A DNA stretch of 15,745 nt from JAJDYQ01 sp942491945. GTDB lineage: Bacteria; Pseudomonadota; Gammaproteobacteria; JAJDYQ01. The stretch covers positions 1 to 15,745 of the forward strand of contig CALODD010000028.1 in the NCBI GenBank assembly GCA_942491945.1, in the 5' to 3' direction. Within the stretch, counting starts at the first letter, position 1. Every line of letters starts with the position of its first letter. The notes under the pieces were generated by a model, which did no database searches, was not told the origin of the DNA, and saw only the letters and a list, made by a program, of their open reading frames with translations. This document shows positions 6,969 to 13,860 of this stretch, piece after piece. Position numbers and translations under genes: made by a program.

Positions 6969-7857
6969 GATAAAGCAGGTAATTGCCTGCACCGTCTTGC
7001 TCACAGTGGCCCAACCCGGTTTCGCACAGCTGAATATTTTGGCGTGCGAACCGGAGTGGGCGGCTATGGCAAAAGAAATTGGTGGTGAGCATGTCAATGT
7101 CAAAAGTGCGACAACCCATATGCAGGATCCACATCAGATTCAGGCTCGTCCGAGCCTGATTGCCAAAGCCCGACGCGCAGACATGATTGCCTGCACAGGG
7201 GCAGGACTGGAGGTGGGCTGGTTGCCAGTATTGTTAAGTAAGTCAGCTAATCGAAGTATTCAGGCCGGTAAGCCGGGATATTTCCTAGCAACTGAGCATG
7301 TGCCGTTAATCGGTAAGAAGAGTGATGATCGCACTGACCTGCATGCGGCGGGCAACCCTCATGTCCATCATGATCCGGACAGGGTTCTGGCTATTGCAGA
7401 AAAAATGTCAAAGGTCATGTCGGATATCGATACCAGTAATGCGAATAGCTATGCCGAAAACCTACAACGTTTCACCGCAGACTGGAAAACAGCTATACAG
7501 TATTGGCAACAGTCAGCCGCGGCATTAAAAGGTAAATCCGTCATCGTGCATCACGATAGCTGGATCTATCTGCTGAACTGGCTAGGTATTCAACAGACCG
7601 CAACATTGGAACCCAAACATGGTGTACCACCGTCATCCAGCCATCTGGCCGGCCTGCTTAAGCAGCTCAAGTCACAGTCTGCCGATATGATCATCCGTTC
7701 AGGCTATGAAGATGAACGTCCGGCACAATGGTTATCTGATAAAACCGGTATACCGATTGTTTCCATACCTTATAGTGTCAGAGATTATCAGGCTCGTGGT
7801 GCGCTTAAGACATGGATGGACAATGTGGTGGCTAAACTGCTGCAAGGTAGAGATTAG
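6952..7857 (+). CDS. Periplasmic metal-binding protein of an ABC transporter (ZnuA/TroA family)
   Basis: A 301-residue cluster A-I solute-binding protein for Zn or Mn. GTG at 6952 has GGAG six bases upstream and starts a signal peptide (RILSKIKQVIACTVLLTVA, cleavage after FAQ or nearby); the longer reading from 6841 lies inside the preceding gene. Probable metal ligands follow the family pattern: H61 in DPHQIQARPS, H137 in NPHVHHDP, H201 in VHHDSW, and an acidic residue at 253-254 in GYEDERP. The conserved EPKHGVPPSSSHL is also present. The long His/Asp loop of E. coli ZnuA is missing, but HVHHD around H137 adds extra histidines. It overlaps the barrel gene by 17 bases and its stop overlaps the GTG of the permease, so the three are translationally linked. 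Confidence 0.87.
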   Translation: MRILSKIKQVIACTVLLTVAQPGFAQLNILACEPEWAAMAKEIGGEHVNVKSATTHMQDPHQIQARPSLIAKARRADMIACTGAGLEVGWLPVLLSKSANRSIQAGKPGYFLATEHVPLIGKKSDDRTDLHAAGNPHVHHDPDRVLAIAEKMSKVMSDIDTSNANSYAENLQRFTADWKTAIQYWQQSAAALKGKSVIVHHDSWIYLLNWLGIQQTATLEPKHGVPPSSSHLAGLLKQLKSQSADMIIRSGYEDERPAQWLSDKTGIPIVSIPYSVRDYQARGALKTWMDNVVAKLLQGRD

Positions 7858-8612
7858 TGAACGAACTGCACCTTGATATCCTGCTGCCAGCATTGGCAGC
7901 AGGCATTATCGTTCTCTCGACACATGTACCGCTTGGCCGAGAGGTTCTTAAGCGCGGCATCATATTTATAGATCTAGCAATCGCTCAGATCGCCGGTCTT
8001 GGTGTTATTGCAGCAGCACAGTTTACGCATGCCGAGTCGTCCTGGTTAATTCAGATATCTGCTGTTAGCGCTGCACTGCTAGGCGCCTTATTATTTAACT
8101 GGATTGAAAAACACTGGCCAGAGATTCAGGAAGCCCTTATCGGAGTTTTTTTTGTTCTCGCTGCAACGGCAAGTATTCTTCTCTTAGCTCACGACCCACA
8201 TGCAGGTGAGAACCTTAAGGAATTACTGGTCGGTCAAATTCTCTGGGTAAGCTGGCAACAACTTTTATTGCCCGCGATACTTTCTACTTCGATACTTGCG
8301 GTGTGGTGGTACTGGAAAGACAAACAACCCTCCTGGCTGTTTTACACACTCTTTGCCATCGCTATTACTGTCTCGGTGCAACTGGTGGGTGTTTATCTGG
8401 TTTTTGCCAGCCTCATTATCCCCGCGGTAGCGACCCACTATTACAGAGGAAAATATATTCTGGCTATCGCCTACACTGTTGGCGTCAGTGGTTATATCTT
8501 AGGGCTGACTGGTTCAAGCCTGTTTGATTTACCGAGTGGCCCAATGATTGTATGGGGGCTGGCTATGGTATGGCTTATATCAATTTTACTTGGATACAAA
8601 TATAAAACTTAG
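7857..8612 (+). CDS. ABC-3 family metal transporter permease (ZnuB-like)
   Basis: A 251-residue inner-membrane permease with about seven to eight hydrophobic segments, the usual size for ZnuB/MntB-type subunits. The GTG at 7857 shares one base with the TAG of the binding-protein gene. Family features include PLGREVLKRGIIFIDLAIAQ, which matches the 'GxxVVxRRxxFxGDxLAHA' region but has Gln where most members have His, then EALIGVFFVLAATAS and QLVGVYLVFASLIIPA. It should form the channel for the metal delivered by the preceding binding protein. No nucleotide-binding subunit follows: the next gene is a convergent glycosyltransferase whose stop codon overlaps this one by four bases. The ATPase must be elsewhere or shared. 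Confidence 0.87.
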   Translation: MNELHLDILLPALAAGIIVLSTHVPLGREVLKRGIIFIDLAIAQIAGLGVIAAAQFTHAESSWLIQISAVSAALLGALLFNWIEKHWPEIQEALIGVFFVLAATASILLLAHDPHAGENLKELLVGQILWVSWQQLLLPAILSTSILAVWWYWKDKQPSWLFYTLFAIAITVSVQLVGVYLVFASLIIPAVATHYYRGKYILAIAYTVGVSGYILGLTGSSLFDLPSGPMIVWGLAMVWLISILLGYKYKT

Positions 8613-9790
8613 CTAGCTGTAATTCTCGATACCAAACTATGCTTGATAACTTCGATATCATCGCCCACATATTTTCCCGAAAATTTTTGCGCACTTATCT
8701 GGTACTGCTGATTACCAAGAATTTCTTTGAGGGGTTCGATAAAAGATGCCTGGTTTCGATCTACGACTAAACCGGCTCCGAGATCTTTAACTTTATCCGC
8801 AGTAAATAACTGTTCATTGTAATTTGGGATCATCAATTGCGGCACACCGTTTAACAACATACGTGCGACACTTGTATGTGCGCCATGCGAAATAAATAAA
8901 TCACATTTTTCAGCCATCTGATCGAGATCGACCAATCCATCAGTAAACTGCATTCGTTCACTAGCACATTGATTTATTAACTCCTTGGGTATCCCCGAGG
9001 CATAGATCAAAACATTGGCATCAATCATACGAAGATCACTTAGCAACGTCTCGCAAGCTGGAAAGTCATTTAGATAAGCAAAGACATTTTTCTTTCCTCC
9101 GTCTGGCCAGATTGGCGCTTCACCCGACAGTGTTGACCAGACACCGTAATAGTTATCTGCATTACGTTCACCAAAGGGGTCGAGTTCAGGATAGCTAAGT
9201 ATTAACTCACCATCCGCCTGAGCGTAAATATCACTGAGCTGATTAATCGGCTCAATACCATATGGCTGGATCGCCTGATTAACTGTATCGCAAATAACCT
9301 GTTCATCATTATTCAATGACTCAATGACGTCTGATTCCATTGATGTATGTGGAAACAAACCCAGTACGGGTTCCACTGGCGGTACAAGAAACCCTGAACC
9401 GATGACGAAACGCTTTACCTTGAGCACTCTACTGGCTAGTAAAGCCGTTGGACTATGATCGAATAAAATAATATCGGGCGCGAACGAATATAAAACTCCT
9501 AACCACGCTGATAGCAATACCGTTAGCTCGCGTGCCTCAGCATAACCAGCGGTATACAACACATGAGCATAGGACTGGTAATGAGGTAACTCGGGTGGCT
9601 CCCCTTGCTTAAAGGGTGCCTGATAATATTGAATTGGCATGCCTGCAAAAAAATCATGCGTACCCTGCAATTCTCTGGCTGCAACCGCGACAGTATGTGC
9701 TTGCTCAACTAACGGTCGAGCAATCATAGCGATATTTGATAAATGACTTTTATTTAAGCCCGCTTCCCAGGTAAATAATATTCTTGCCAT
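8609..9790 (-). CDS. GT-B fold glycosyltransferase (UGT/MGT-like, GT1)
   Basis: A 393-residue cytoplasmic glycosyltransferase resembling the macrolide/UDP-glucuronosyl group. The N-terminal acceptor domain opens MARILFTWEAGLNKSHL, with the basic-aromatic and His region near residue 16 where the catalytic His usually lies. The C-terminal donor-binding domain shows the hallmark run CDLFISHGAHTSVARMLLNG, then VPQLMIPNYNEQ and AGLVVDRNQ. The ATG at 9790 is preferred over a TTG two codons upstream; the RBS is weak. Such enzymes transfer a sugar from a nucleotide donor onto lipids, carotenoids, antibiotics or other small hydrophobic acceptors. No biosynthetic genes lie nearby, so neither donor nor acceptor can be named. 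It stands alone, 86 bases from the response regulator gene upstream on the same strand. Confidence 0.83.
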   Translation of the reverse strand: MARILFTWEAGLNKSHLSNIAMIARPLVEQAHTVAVAARELQGTHDFFAGMPIQYYQAPFKQGEPPELPHYQSYAHVLYTAGYAEARELTVLLSAWLGVLYSFAPDIILFDHSPTALLASRVLKVKRFVIGSGFLVPPVEPVLGLFPHTSMESDVIESLNNDEQVICDTVNQAIQPYGIEPINQLSDIYAQADGELILSYPELDPFGERNADNYYGVWSTLSGEAPIWPDGGKKNVFAYLNDFPACETLLSDLRMIDANVLIYASGIPKELINQCASERMQFTDGLVDLDQMAEKCDLFISHGAHTSVARMLLNGVPQLMIPNYNEQLFTADKVKDLGAGLVVDRNQASFIEPLKEILGNQQYQISAQKFSGKYVGDDIEVIKHSLVSRITAS

Positions 9791-9840
9791 GAACAAATCA
9801 GCTAACGATTAATGAACATAAAGAATAAAGGTCTTGTACA

Positions 9841-9854
9841 GTCTTGTCTAAGAC
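9841..9854 (-). terminator. Weak stem-loop after the response regulator gene
   Basis: GTCTT and AAGAC form a 5-bp stem with a four-base loop between the response regulator stop and the glycosyltransferase start. On the minus strand a T-rich stretch follows only about 12 bases later, so termination here would be inefficient. Confidence 0.2.
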
Positions 9855-9876
9855 TTGAGGAATACAGAGTCTGAGC

Positions 9877-10521
9877 TTAGATGGCCTGCTTCTTTAACTG
9901 CTCTCTGATGTATTCAATTTGATCTGCTATCCCCAGCGAAAAATTCTCTTCACAATATTCCAGCAGCGGCAAGGTCTCTATACATAGATCGATCGCGTAA
10001 GGACTAATTACACCCTCTTTTACGCCTCTAATGATTTCCAGTGCTTCATTGATATCAGGCGTTTCAACAATAGTCGTTTGTATCTCCTGAAATTCTTGTG
10101 TGGTAAAGCCATCGCTATCTTCATCCGACAGATTCTCTTCGGTATGAAAACGAACTCTGCGCACGAGGTCCTTCGGGTTAACTGGCTTTACGACAAAATC
10201 ATTCGCACCACAGGCATGTGCGCGCTCACGGGTAATCTCATCACTAGAACTGGTAATAACAAGGATAGGCAGTTCCTGAATTTCAATTTGTTCTGCCGCT
10301 CGTATACGACAGATCAAACCGTAGCCATCCAGATTCGGCATCATGATATCGCTGATGACCATACTGATATCTGATTCTTGCATCAGAATATCCCAGGCCT
10401 GCTCTCCATCTTCTGCCTGCAAGATTTCGAAATGGGCCTGAAGTATTTTATTGATCGCTGCACGTAACGTGCGCGAATCATCGACAACCAATACCCGCAA
10501 TTTATCTATTTCCTCACTCAT
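9877..10521 (-). CDS. Response regulator with N-terminal receiver domain and short helical C-terminus
   Basis: A 214-residue signalling protein. Residues 8 to about 125 form a CheY-like receiver with all key positions intact: D14-D15 (VLVVDDSR), phosphorylation site D58 (VISDIMMPNLDGYG), T90 (LVITSSS) and K112 (DFVVKPVNP). The last 85 residues are helical and acidic (TPDINEALEIIRGVKEGVISPYAI) and match no DNA-binding, GGDEF, EAL or HD domain that I can see. The protein therefore probably acts by protein-protein contact. No histidine kinase lies in the window. A good promoter sits so close to the ATG that the transcript may be almost leaderless. A TTG at codon 8 with GAGGA upstream is an alternative start that would still keep the receiver. 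Confidence 0.88.
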   Translation of the reverse strand: MSEEIDKLRVLVVDDSRTLRAAINKILQAHFEILQAEDGEQAWDILMQESDISMVISDIMMPNLDGYGLICRIRAAEQIEIQELPILVITSSSDEITRERAHACGANDFVVKPVNPKDLVRRVRFHTEENLSDEDSDGFTTQEFQEIQTTIVETPDINEALEIIRGVKEGVISPYAIDLCIETLPLLEYCEENFSLGIADQIEYIREQLKKQAI

Positions 10522-10529
10522 AGCAGGTA

Positions 10530-10558
10530 TTTATAAGCTTTATGATCAAACATTGCAA
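10530..10558 (-). promoter_or_regulatory. Sigma-70-type promoter of the response regulator gene
   Basis: On the minus strand, TTGCAA (10553-10558) and TATAAA (10530-10535) are separated by exactly 17 bases. They match the -35 and -10 consensus at four and five of six positions. Only eight bases separate the -10 box from the ATG at 10521, which predicts transcription starting at or within a few bases of the start codon. Confidence 0.5.
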
Positions 10559-10586
10559 TGCAGCAAAACAAATCCACACATTGTTT

Positions 10587-10937
10587 TCACAAATGTTTAC
10601 TAATGCAGATAAGACTGTTTTTCTGCCTCTCACCTTTGCTGTCCAATTCGTATACAAAGCTCACCTGACCAGGTGGATTCTTTAATACAACATCGATATG
10701 TTTTAATTGTTGATCAATTGACCTCACGAGGTCTGCATCATGCTGCTCATGTATCGCCATCTGCAATGACCATTCATCATCGAAGACACAGGTTACTTTT
10801 AGTGAAGCAGGAAATTGATCGTAATTAACCGCATGAGTTAACCATTGAAAGCCTTCTATGCGATCTAATGCGTCTTCACAAACTATCGTGAGTGCCTTAA
10901 TAATTTTATTATCTAGTTTCCTGTCGGTTTTTTTCAT
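10587..10937 (-). CDS. Conserved hypothetical protein (often labelled 'Fis family' in databases)
   Basis: A 116-residue cytoplasmic protein. It resembles a gammaproteobacterial family that begins 'MKKTD.K.DN' and contains 'GF.WLTH.VNY..FP.SLKV.CVFD'. This family is commonly carried as a 'Fis family transcriptional regulator', but no Fis-like helix-turn-helix is visible here, so I do not adopt that name. The visible parts are an N-terminal charged helix, a central beta-rich region with GFQWLTHAVNYDQFPASLKV, and a C-terminal strand ending in a Ser/His stretch. It starts seven bases after the phzF-like gene and is the last gene of this operon. Function unknown. Confidence 0.7.
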   Translation of the reverse strand: MKKTDRKLDNKIIKALTIVCEDALDRIEGFQWLTHAVNYDQFPASLKVTCVFDDEWSLQMAIHEQHDADLVRSIDQQLKHIDVVLKNPPGQVSFVYELDSKGERQKNSLICISKHL

Positions 10938-10944
10938 CGTCTGA

Positions 10945-11826
10945 TCACTCTAACAGCCGACCTTCGATAGTGGGTACGACATAACCACCAACACGAACCT
11001 GATACCTTTCGTCCACCTTACTTGCTTTGATATATATTGAAGAAGGTCGACGAACTTCATGACCCTGCTCGATACGCAACTCGTATGATTGCTTATCAGT
11101 ATTGTGTAAAAGATAGGCACCAAAAAATGCTGCCCCATTTCCGGTTGCCGGATCTTCTCTAACACCATGTGCGTCAAAGAAAAAACGCACACAGTAATCA
11201 CTCTCTGCATCGTGCGTCTCGGTCGTAAACAAGTACGTTAAAGGAGGGAAGTCCTGTTGTAATAATGAGGTATAAACACCGAGATTCAGTTTCGCATGTT
11301 TCAGTGCCTCGAGTGTTTTAACCGGCACCATCATTGCAGACGTACCGGTGCTCACTTGCTGTATTGGCAATGACTGGTCGAGATCATCTACTGATAAACC
11401 GAGCGCCTGCGCCATCTGCTTGGCATTCGCTGTATTACCCAGGCTCATTTGCGGCGCATCAAACCAGGCCATGGTGTGTTGTTCATCATCTATACTAAAT
11501 GTAACTGGAACCACGCCGACTGGCGTATTTAACTGAATCGTATCTTCAGCATCAGATAATAAATAACGACGAATCACCCAGGCTGTACCCAGCAAAGGAT
11601 GCCCCGTGAATTCAATCTCACGCGATGGCGTAAATATACGCATGCGATAGCCACCATCGGCTTCAGGCTGTTTCAGAACAAAGGTGGTTTCGGAAAAATT
11701 CATCTCAGCAGCAATCTGCTGCATCCGCTCCTGACTTAAGAAAGACTCGCCAATGACAACGGCTAATGGATTGCCTGCATAAGCCGTCTTCGAAAAGACA
11801 TCGACCAGATAGATCAGATGATGCAT
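10945..11826 (-). CDS. PhzF-family isomerase/epimerase
   Basis: A 293-residue member of the PhzF/diaminopimelate-epimerase-like superfamily, made of two similar hotdog-like domains. The catalytic Glu is E46 in AEMNFSETTF. The GHPLLGTAW segment (H76 region) and the C-terminal-domain signature REDPATGNGAAFF near residue 225 are intact. PhzF itself isomerises a dihydroanthranilate in phenazine synthesis, but no other phenazine gene is present. This is one of the many stand-alone relatives with unknown small-molecule substrates. The ATG at 11826 has GAGG five bases upstream and overlaps the preceding gene by 13 bases. The operon also holds a GST, which could hint at detoxification or secondary metabolism, though that is inference. 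Confidence 0.87.
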   Translation of the reverse strand: MHHLIYLVDVFSKTAYAGNPLAVVIGESFLSQERMQQIAAEMNFSETTFVLKQPEADGGYRMRIFTPSREIEFTGHPLLGTAWVIRRYLLSDAEDTIQLNTPVGVVPVTFSIDDEQHTMAWFDAPQMSLGNTANAKQMAQALGLSVDDLDQSLPIQQVSTGTSAMMVPVKTLEALKHAKLNLGVYTSLLQQDFPPLTYLFTTETHDAESDYCVRFFFDAHGVREDPATGNGAAFFGAYLLHNTDKQSYELRIEQGHEVRRPSSIYIKASKVDERYQVRVGGYVVPTIEGRLLE

Positions 11827-12107
11827 TCTGCCTCTACGCCGGGTATCCAGTAGGCCTCACCGGTAATTGCATCCACCACGACCGTGACGTCATCTGAAAA
11901 TCGCGAATCGGCTACTTCTTCCTCGCTTTGAGGGAAAACAAATAACCAGCACTTTTCATTAAGGCCCATAACGGTCTCACCCATGCCGCCGATTTCGAAT
12001 TCCACGGTATAGGTTTCCGTCTTTAAATCTTCATCGGGGAATTGTTCTTTGACACAGGCACGTGCCTTTTCAAGCGCCTGCTCTTCAGTTAATAACGTTT
12101 CACTCAT
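11814..12107 (-). CDS. Small uncharacterised acidic protein, 97 aa
   Basis: A soluble protein with no signal or membrane segment. The order is an N-terminal helix (LTEEQALEKARACVKEQF), then strands (TYTVEFEIGG, CWLFVFPQ) and a closing hairpin VVVDAITGEAYWIPG. A helix followed by strands ending in 'V.VDA.TGE' is the layout of PepSY-like and NTF2-immunity-like small domains, so a cystatin-like fold is plausible. I do not recognise a specific family. It starts six bases after the GST gene and overlaps the start of the PhzF-like gene by 13 bases, so it clearly belongs to the same transcript. Confidence 0.65.
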   Translation of the reverse strand: MSETLLTEEQALEKARACVKEQFPDEDLKTETYTVEFEIGGMGETVMGLNEKCWLFVFPQSEEEVADSRFSDDVTVVVDAITGEAYWIPGVEAECII

Positions 12108-12113
12108 CTTTGC

Positions 12114-12722
12114 TTAATCCAGTAATTCGCAGTAACCCGGAATATTTTTTATATCATTTATCCAACGCTGAATCGATGGATACTCATCTAACTCAAGGCC
12201 GCCTTGCGGTGCCAGTAAGATATAGGGATAACAGGCAATATCGGTCACCGTTGGCGATTTGGTACCTGCCAGCCATCTGGTCTGAGCCAATTGTCGCTCT
12301 AATGTCCTTAGTGCTATTTCACCAATGTTCTGACTTTCTTCTAATGAACCTGTTTTTGCGAGTGGTGTACTTAGACCCAACTTGATCAATCTTGCGCGCG
12401 CCAGGCCATAACGACCTTCGTTTTGTTCGAACGCCAACCATCGCACGACTTGCGCCGACTGTAATGGATCATTCGGAAACCAGCTTTTGTCGGCATACTT
12501 TCTTGCCAGATAAATCAGAATTGCAGCTGACTCAGATAACACCAGCGCACCATCTACCAGTACCGGCACCATGCCATTGGGGTTCACACGAAGAAACTCT
12601 ACTGACTGTGTCTCGCCACCCAACAAATCAACATCAATACGGTCATAGTCGATACTGAGTATCGACAGAAATAAACGAACCTTGTAACAGTTGCCAGATT
12701 TAGCAAAGTCATACAGCTGCAT
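12114..12722 (-). CDS. Glutathione S-transferase family protein
   Basis: A 202-residue two-domain GST. The start is ATG at 12722 with AAGGGGAT five bases upstream; the frame runs nine codons further back without a comparable RBS. The thioredoxin-like domain spans residues 1 to about 78: MQLYDFAKSGNCYKVRL carries S9 and C12 at the glutathione-activating position, NPNGMVPVLVDG holds the cis-Pro loop, and LSESAAILIYLA the gamma-glutamyl-binding Glu-Ser. The rest is the all-helical domain ending IQRWINDIKNIPGY. It should conjugate or reduce electrophiles with glutathione; the substrate is unknown. It leads an operon with the 97-aa protein, the PhzF-like isomerase and the 116-aa protein. Confidence 0.88.
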   Translation of the reverse strand: MQLYDFAKSGNCYKVRLFLSILSIDYDRIDVDLLGGETQSVEFLRVNPNGMVPVLVDGALVLSESAAILIYLARKYADKSWFPNDPLQSAQVVRWLAFEQNEGRYGLARARLIKLGLSTPLAKTGSLEESQNIGEIALRTLERQLAQTRWLAGTKSPTVTDIACYPYILLAPQGGLELDEYPSIQRWINDIKNIPGYCELLD

Positions 12723-12763
12723 GTCGATCCCCTTCACGCGTGCTTTCAAACAGTATAGACAAT

Positions 12764-13456
12764 TCAGACCTTAATCGCGGTCACCATCGTTTGTTCACCT
12801 TCCACTTCCCACTTCACCTCAAAATCATATAAACGCATGCCGTGTTGCCGGGATGATGGTTTACCCTGCTGATAAGCTGGCCGTGGATCAAACGACAATA
12901 TCTGTTCAATGAGCTGCCTTGCTTCTGCTCCATTAGGCCTGCTTTGTAAAACCTGCTCGGCTACTGGCGAAAATATCACCTGCTGAATAACCGCTGGCGG
13001 CTCTGGCGCAAAACCATCTCGCGTCTCAGTTAATGCATCGGTGTAGCCAACATAAGGCTTTATATCGACGACCGGCGTGCCGTTAAGTAAATCCAGTCCT
13101 GAGACATGGATACGGCTGACTTTATTTTCACGCTCCACGCCTTCGATTTTCAACGCTGACAAACCCAGAAAATTTGGCCGAAACGGTGAGCGGCTCGCGT
13201 AGACACCGATCTGCTTTTTGCCTCCCAGACGCGGCGGCTTTACCTTCGGCTTCCAGCCCTGATCAGCATTCGCATGAAATATAAATGTGACCCAAAGGTG
13301 GGAAAACCCATCGAGCCCGTCGCACATGGCTGGATCGTCAAAACCCGATTCAAGTCGCAAACTACCGTGCGCATCAACCAACCCCGGCTGTCGGGGAATG
13401 CCAAATCGATCCGTAAAGGGTGACTCAACCTCAGCAATTTTCTCTAACGTATACAT
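12764..13456 (-). CDS. trmO: tRNA (N6-threonylcarbamoyladenosine(37)-N6)-methyltransferase TrmO
   Basis: A 230-residue protein homologous to E. coli TrmO (YaeB/TsaA), which uses S-adenosylmethionine to methylate t6A at position 37 of ANN-decoding tRNAs such as tRNA-Thr. The N-terminal beta-barrel catalytic domain shows DGLDGFSHLWVTFIFH, GVYASRSPFRPNFLGLSA and GLDLLNGTPVVDIKPYVGY. The C-terminal domain with SFDPRPAYQ and MRLYDFEVKWEV is complete, as expected for the long gammaproteobacterial form. The ATG at 13456 is the natural start, with only a weak RBS. It is divergent from tatA across a 95-base region and ends 41 bases before the GST start. Confidence 0.93.
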   Translation of the reverse strand: MYTLEKIAEVESPFTDRFGIPRQPGLVDAHGSLRLESGFDDPAMCDGLDGFSHLWVTFIFHANADQGWKPKVKPPRLGGKKQIGVYASRSPFRPNFLGLSALKIEGVERENKVSRIHVSGLDLLNGTPVVDIKPYVGYTDALTETRDGFAPEPPAVIQQVIFSPVAEQVLQSRPNGAEARQLIEQILSFDPRPAYQQGKPSSRQHGMRLYDFEVKWEVEGEQTMVTAIKV

Positions 13457-13485
13457 AAAAAGGCTCGTTTGTGCAGTGCGTTAAA

Positions 13486-13514
13486 TTGGTACCGTACCAC
13501 GTTCATTCTGTTAT
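13486..13514 (+). promoter_or_regulatory. Candidate tat promoter overlapped by a perfect dyad
   Basis: TTGGTA (13486-13491) and TGTTAT (13509-13514), 17 bases apart, form a plausible promoter for the tat genes. The -35 box overlaps a perfect inverted repeat TGGTAC-c-GTACCA at 13487-13499. The dyad could be an operator acting on tatA, trmO or both; no regulator is known. Confidence 0.35.
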
Positions 13515-13551
13515 TATTCGCGGTTATAACCATTAATTGAGGAGAAGGAAA

Positions 13552-13791
13552 ATGGGTTTCGGTGGTATTGGTCCCGGTTCAATTATTCTGATTCTGCTGA
13601 TCGTTGTTTTACTGTTCGGCACAAAAAAACTGCGCAATGTCGGCACAGATCTTGGCGGCGCGATCAAAAACTTTAAAAAGTCCATGAAAGACGGCGAGAG
13701 TACTGAATCATCAGAATCTCTGGAAAACATGTCTGCTGATAGCAAATTCAGCGAAGAGACTTCAAAAGACAAGCAAGAAGAAAAGGCTTAG
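13552..13791 (+). CDS. tatA: Twin-arginine translocase subunit TatA
   Basis: A 79-residue TatA, the pore-forming or membrane-thinning subunit of the Tat pathway, which exports folded proteins across the inner membrane. The ATG at 13552 follows a strong AGGAGAAGG. Residues 9-22 form the short transmembrane helix (SIILILLIVVLLFG), followed by the conserved F22-G23 hinge, KKLRNVG and the amphipathic helix LGGAIKNFKKSM. The rest is a Ser/Glu-rich disordered tail. The N-terminal Gly-rich stretch GFGGIGPGS lacks the polar Gln/Glu often seen at position 8 of TatA/TatB. It is first in a tatABC cluster, separated from tatB by a likely intrinsic terminator. Confidence 0.95.
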   Translation: MGFGGIGPGSIILILLIVVLLFGTKKLRNVGTDLGGAIKNFKKSMKDGESTESSESLENMSADSKFSEETSKDKQEEKA

Positions 13792-13792
13792 C

Positions 13793-13836
13793 AGCCTCCC
13801 ACTGCGGTAACCTTGCCGCAGCGGCTATCTTTTTTT
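13793..13836 (+). terminator. Intrinsic terminator or attenuator between tatA and tatB
   Basis: CTGCGG (13802-13807) pairs with CCGCAG (13816-13821), extended outward by AGCC (13793-13796) with GGCT (13823-13826), and seven T residues follow at 13830-13836. This is the shape of a Rho-independent terminator. The AGCC arm can also pair with GGCT at 13785-13788 at the end of tatA, which would compete with the outer stem. No separate promoter for tatB is evident, so readthrough is expected. Confidence 0.65.
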
Positions 13837-13860
13837 ATCGTCTCCTATTCGTAGCGCACT

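Noticed and set aside
10587..10937. Calling the 116-aa protein a Fis-family regulator.
   Set aside because: No helix-turn-helix like that of Fis is visible; the label seems to be inherited in databases.
10945..11826. Phenazine biosynthesis gene.
   Set aside because: No other phenazine genes are nearby and stand-alone PhzF relatives are common.
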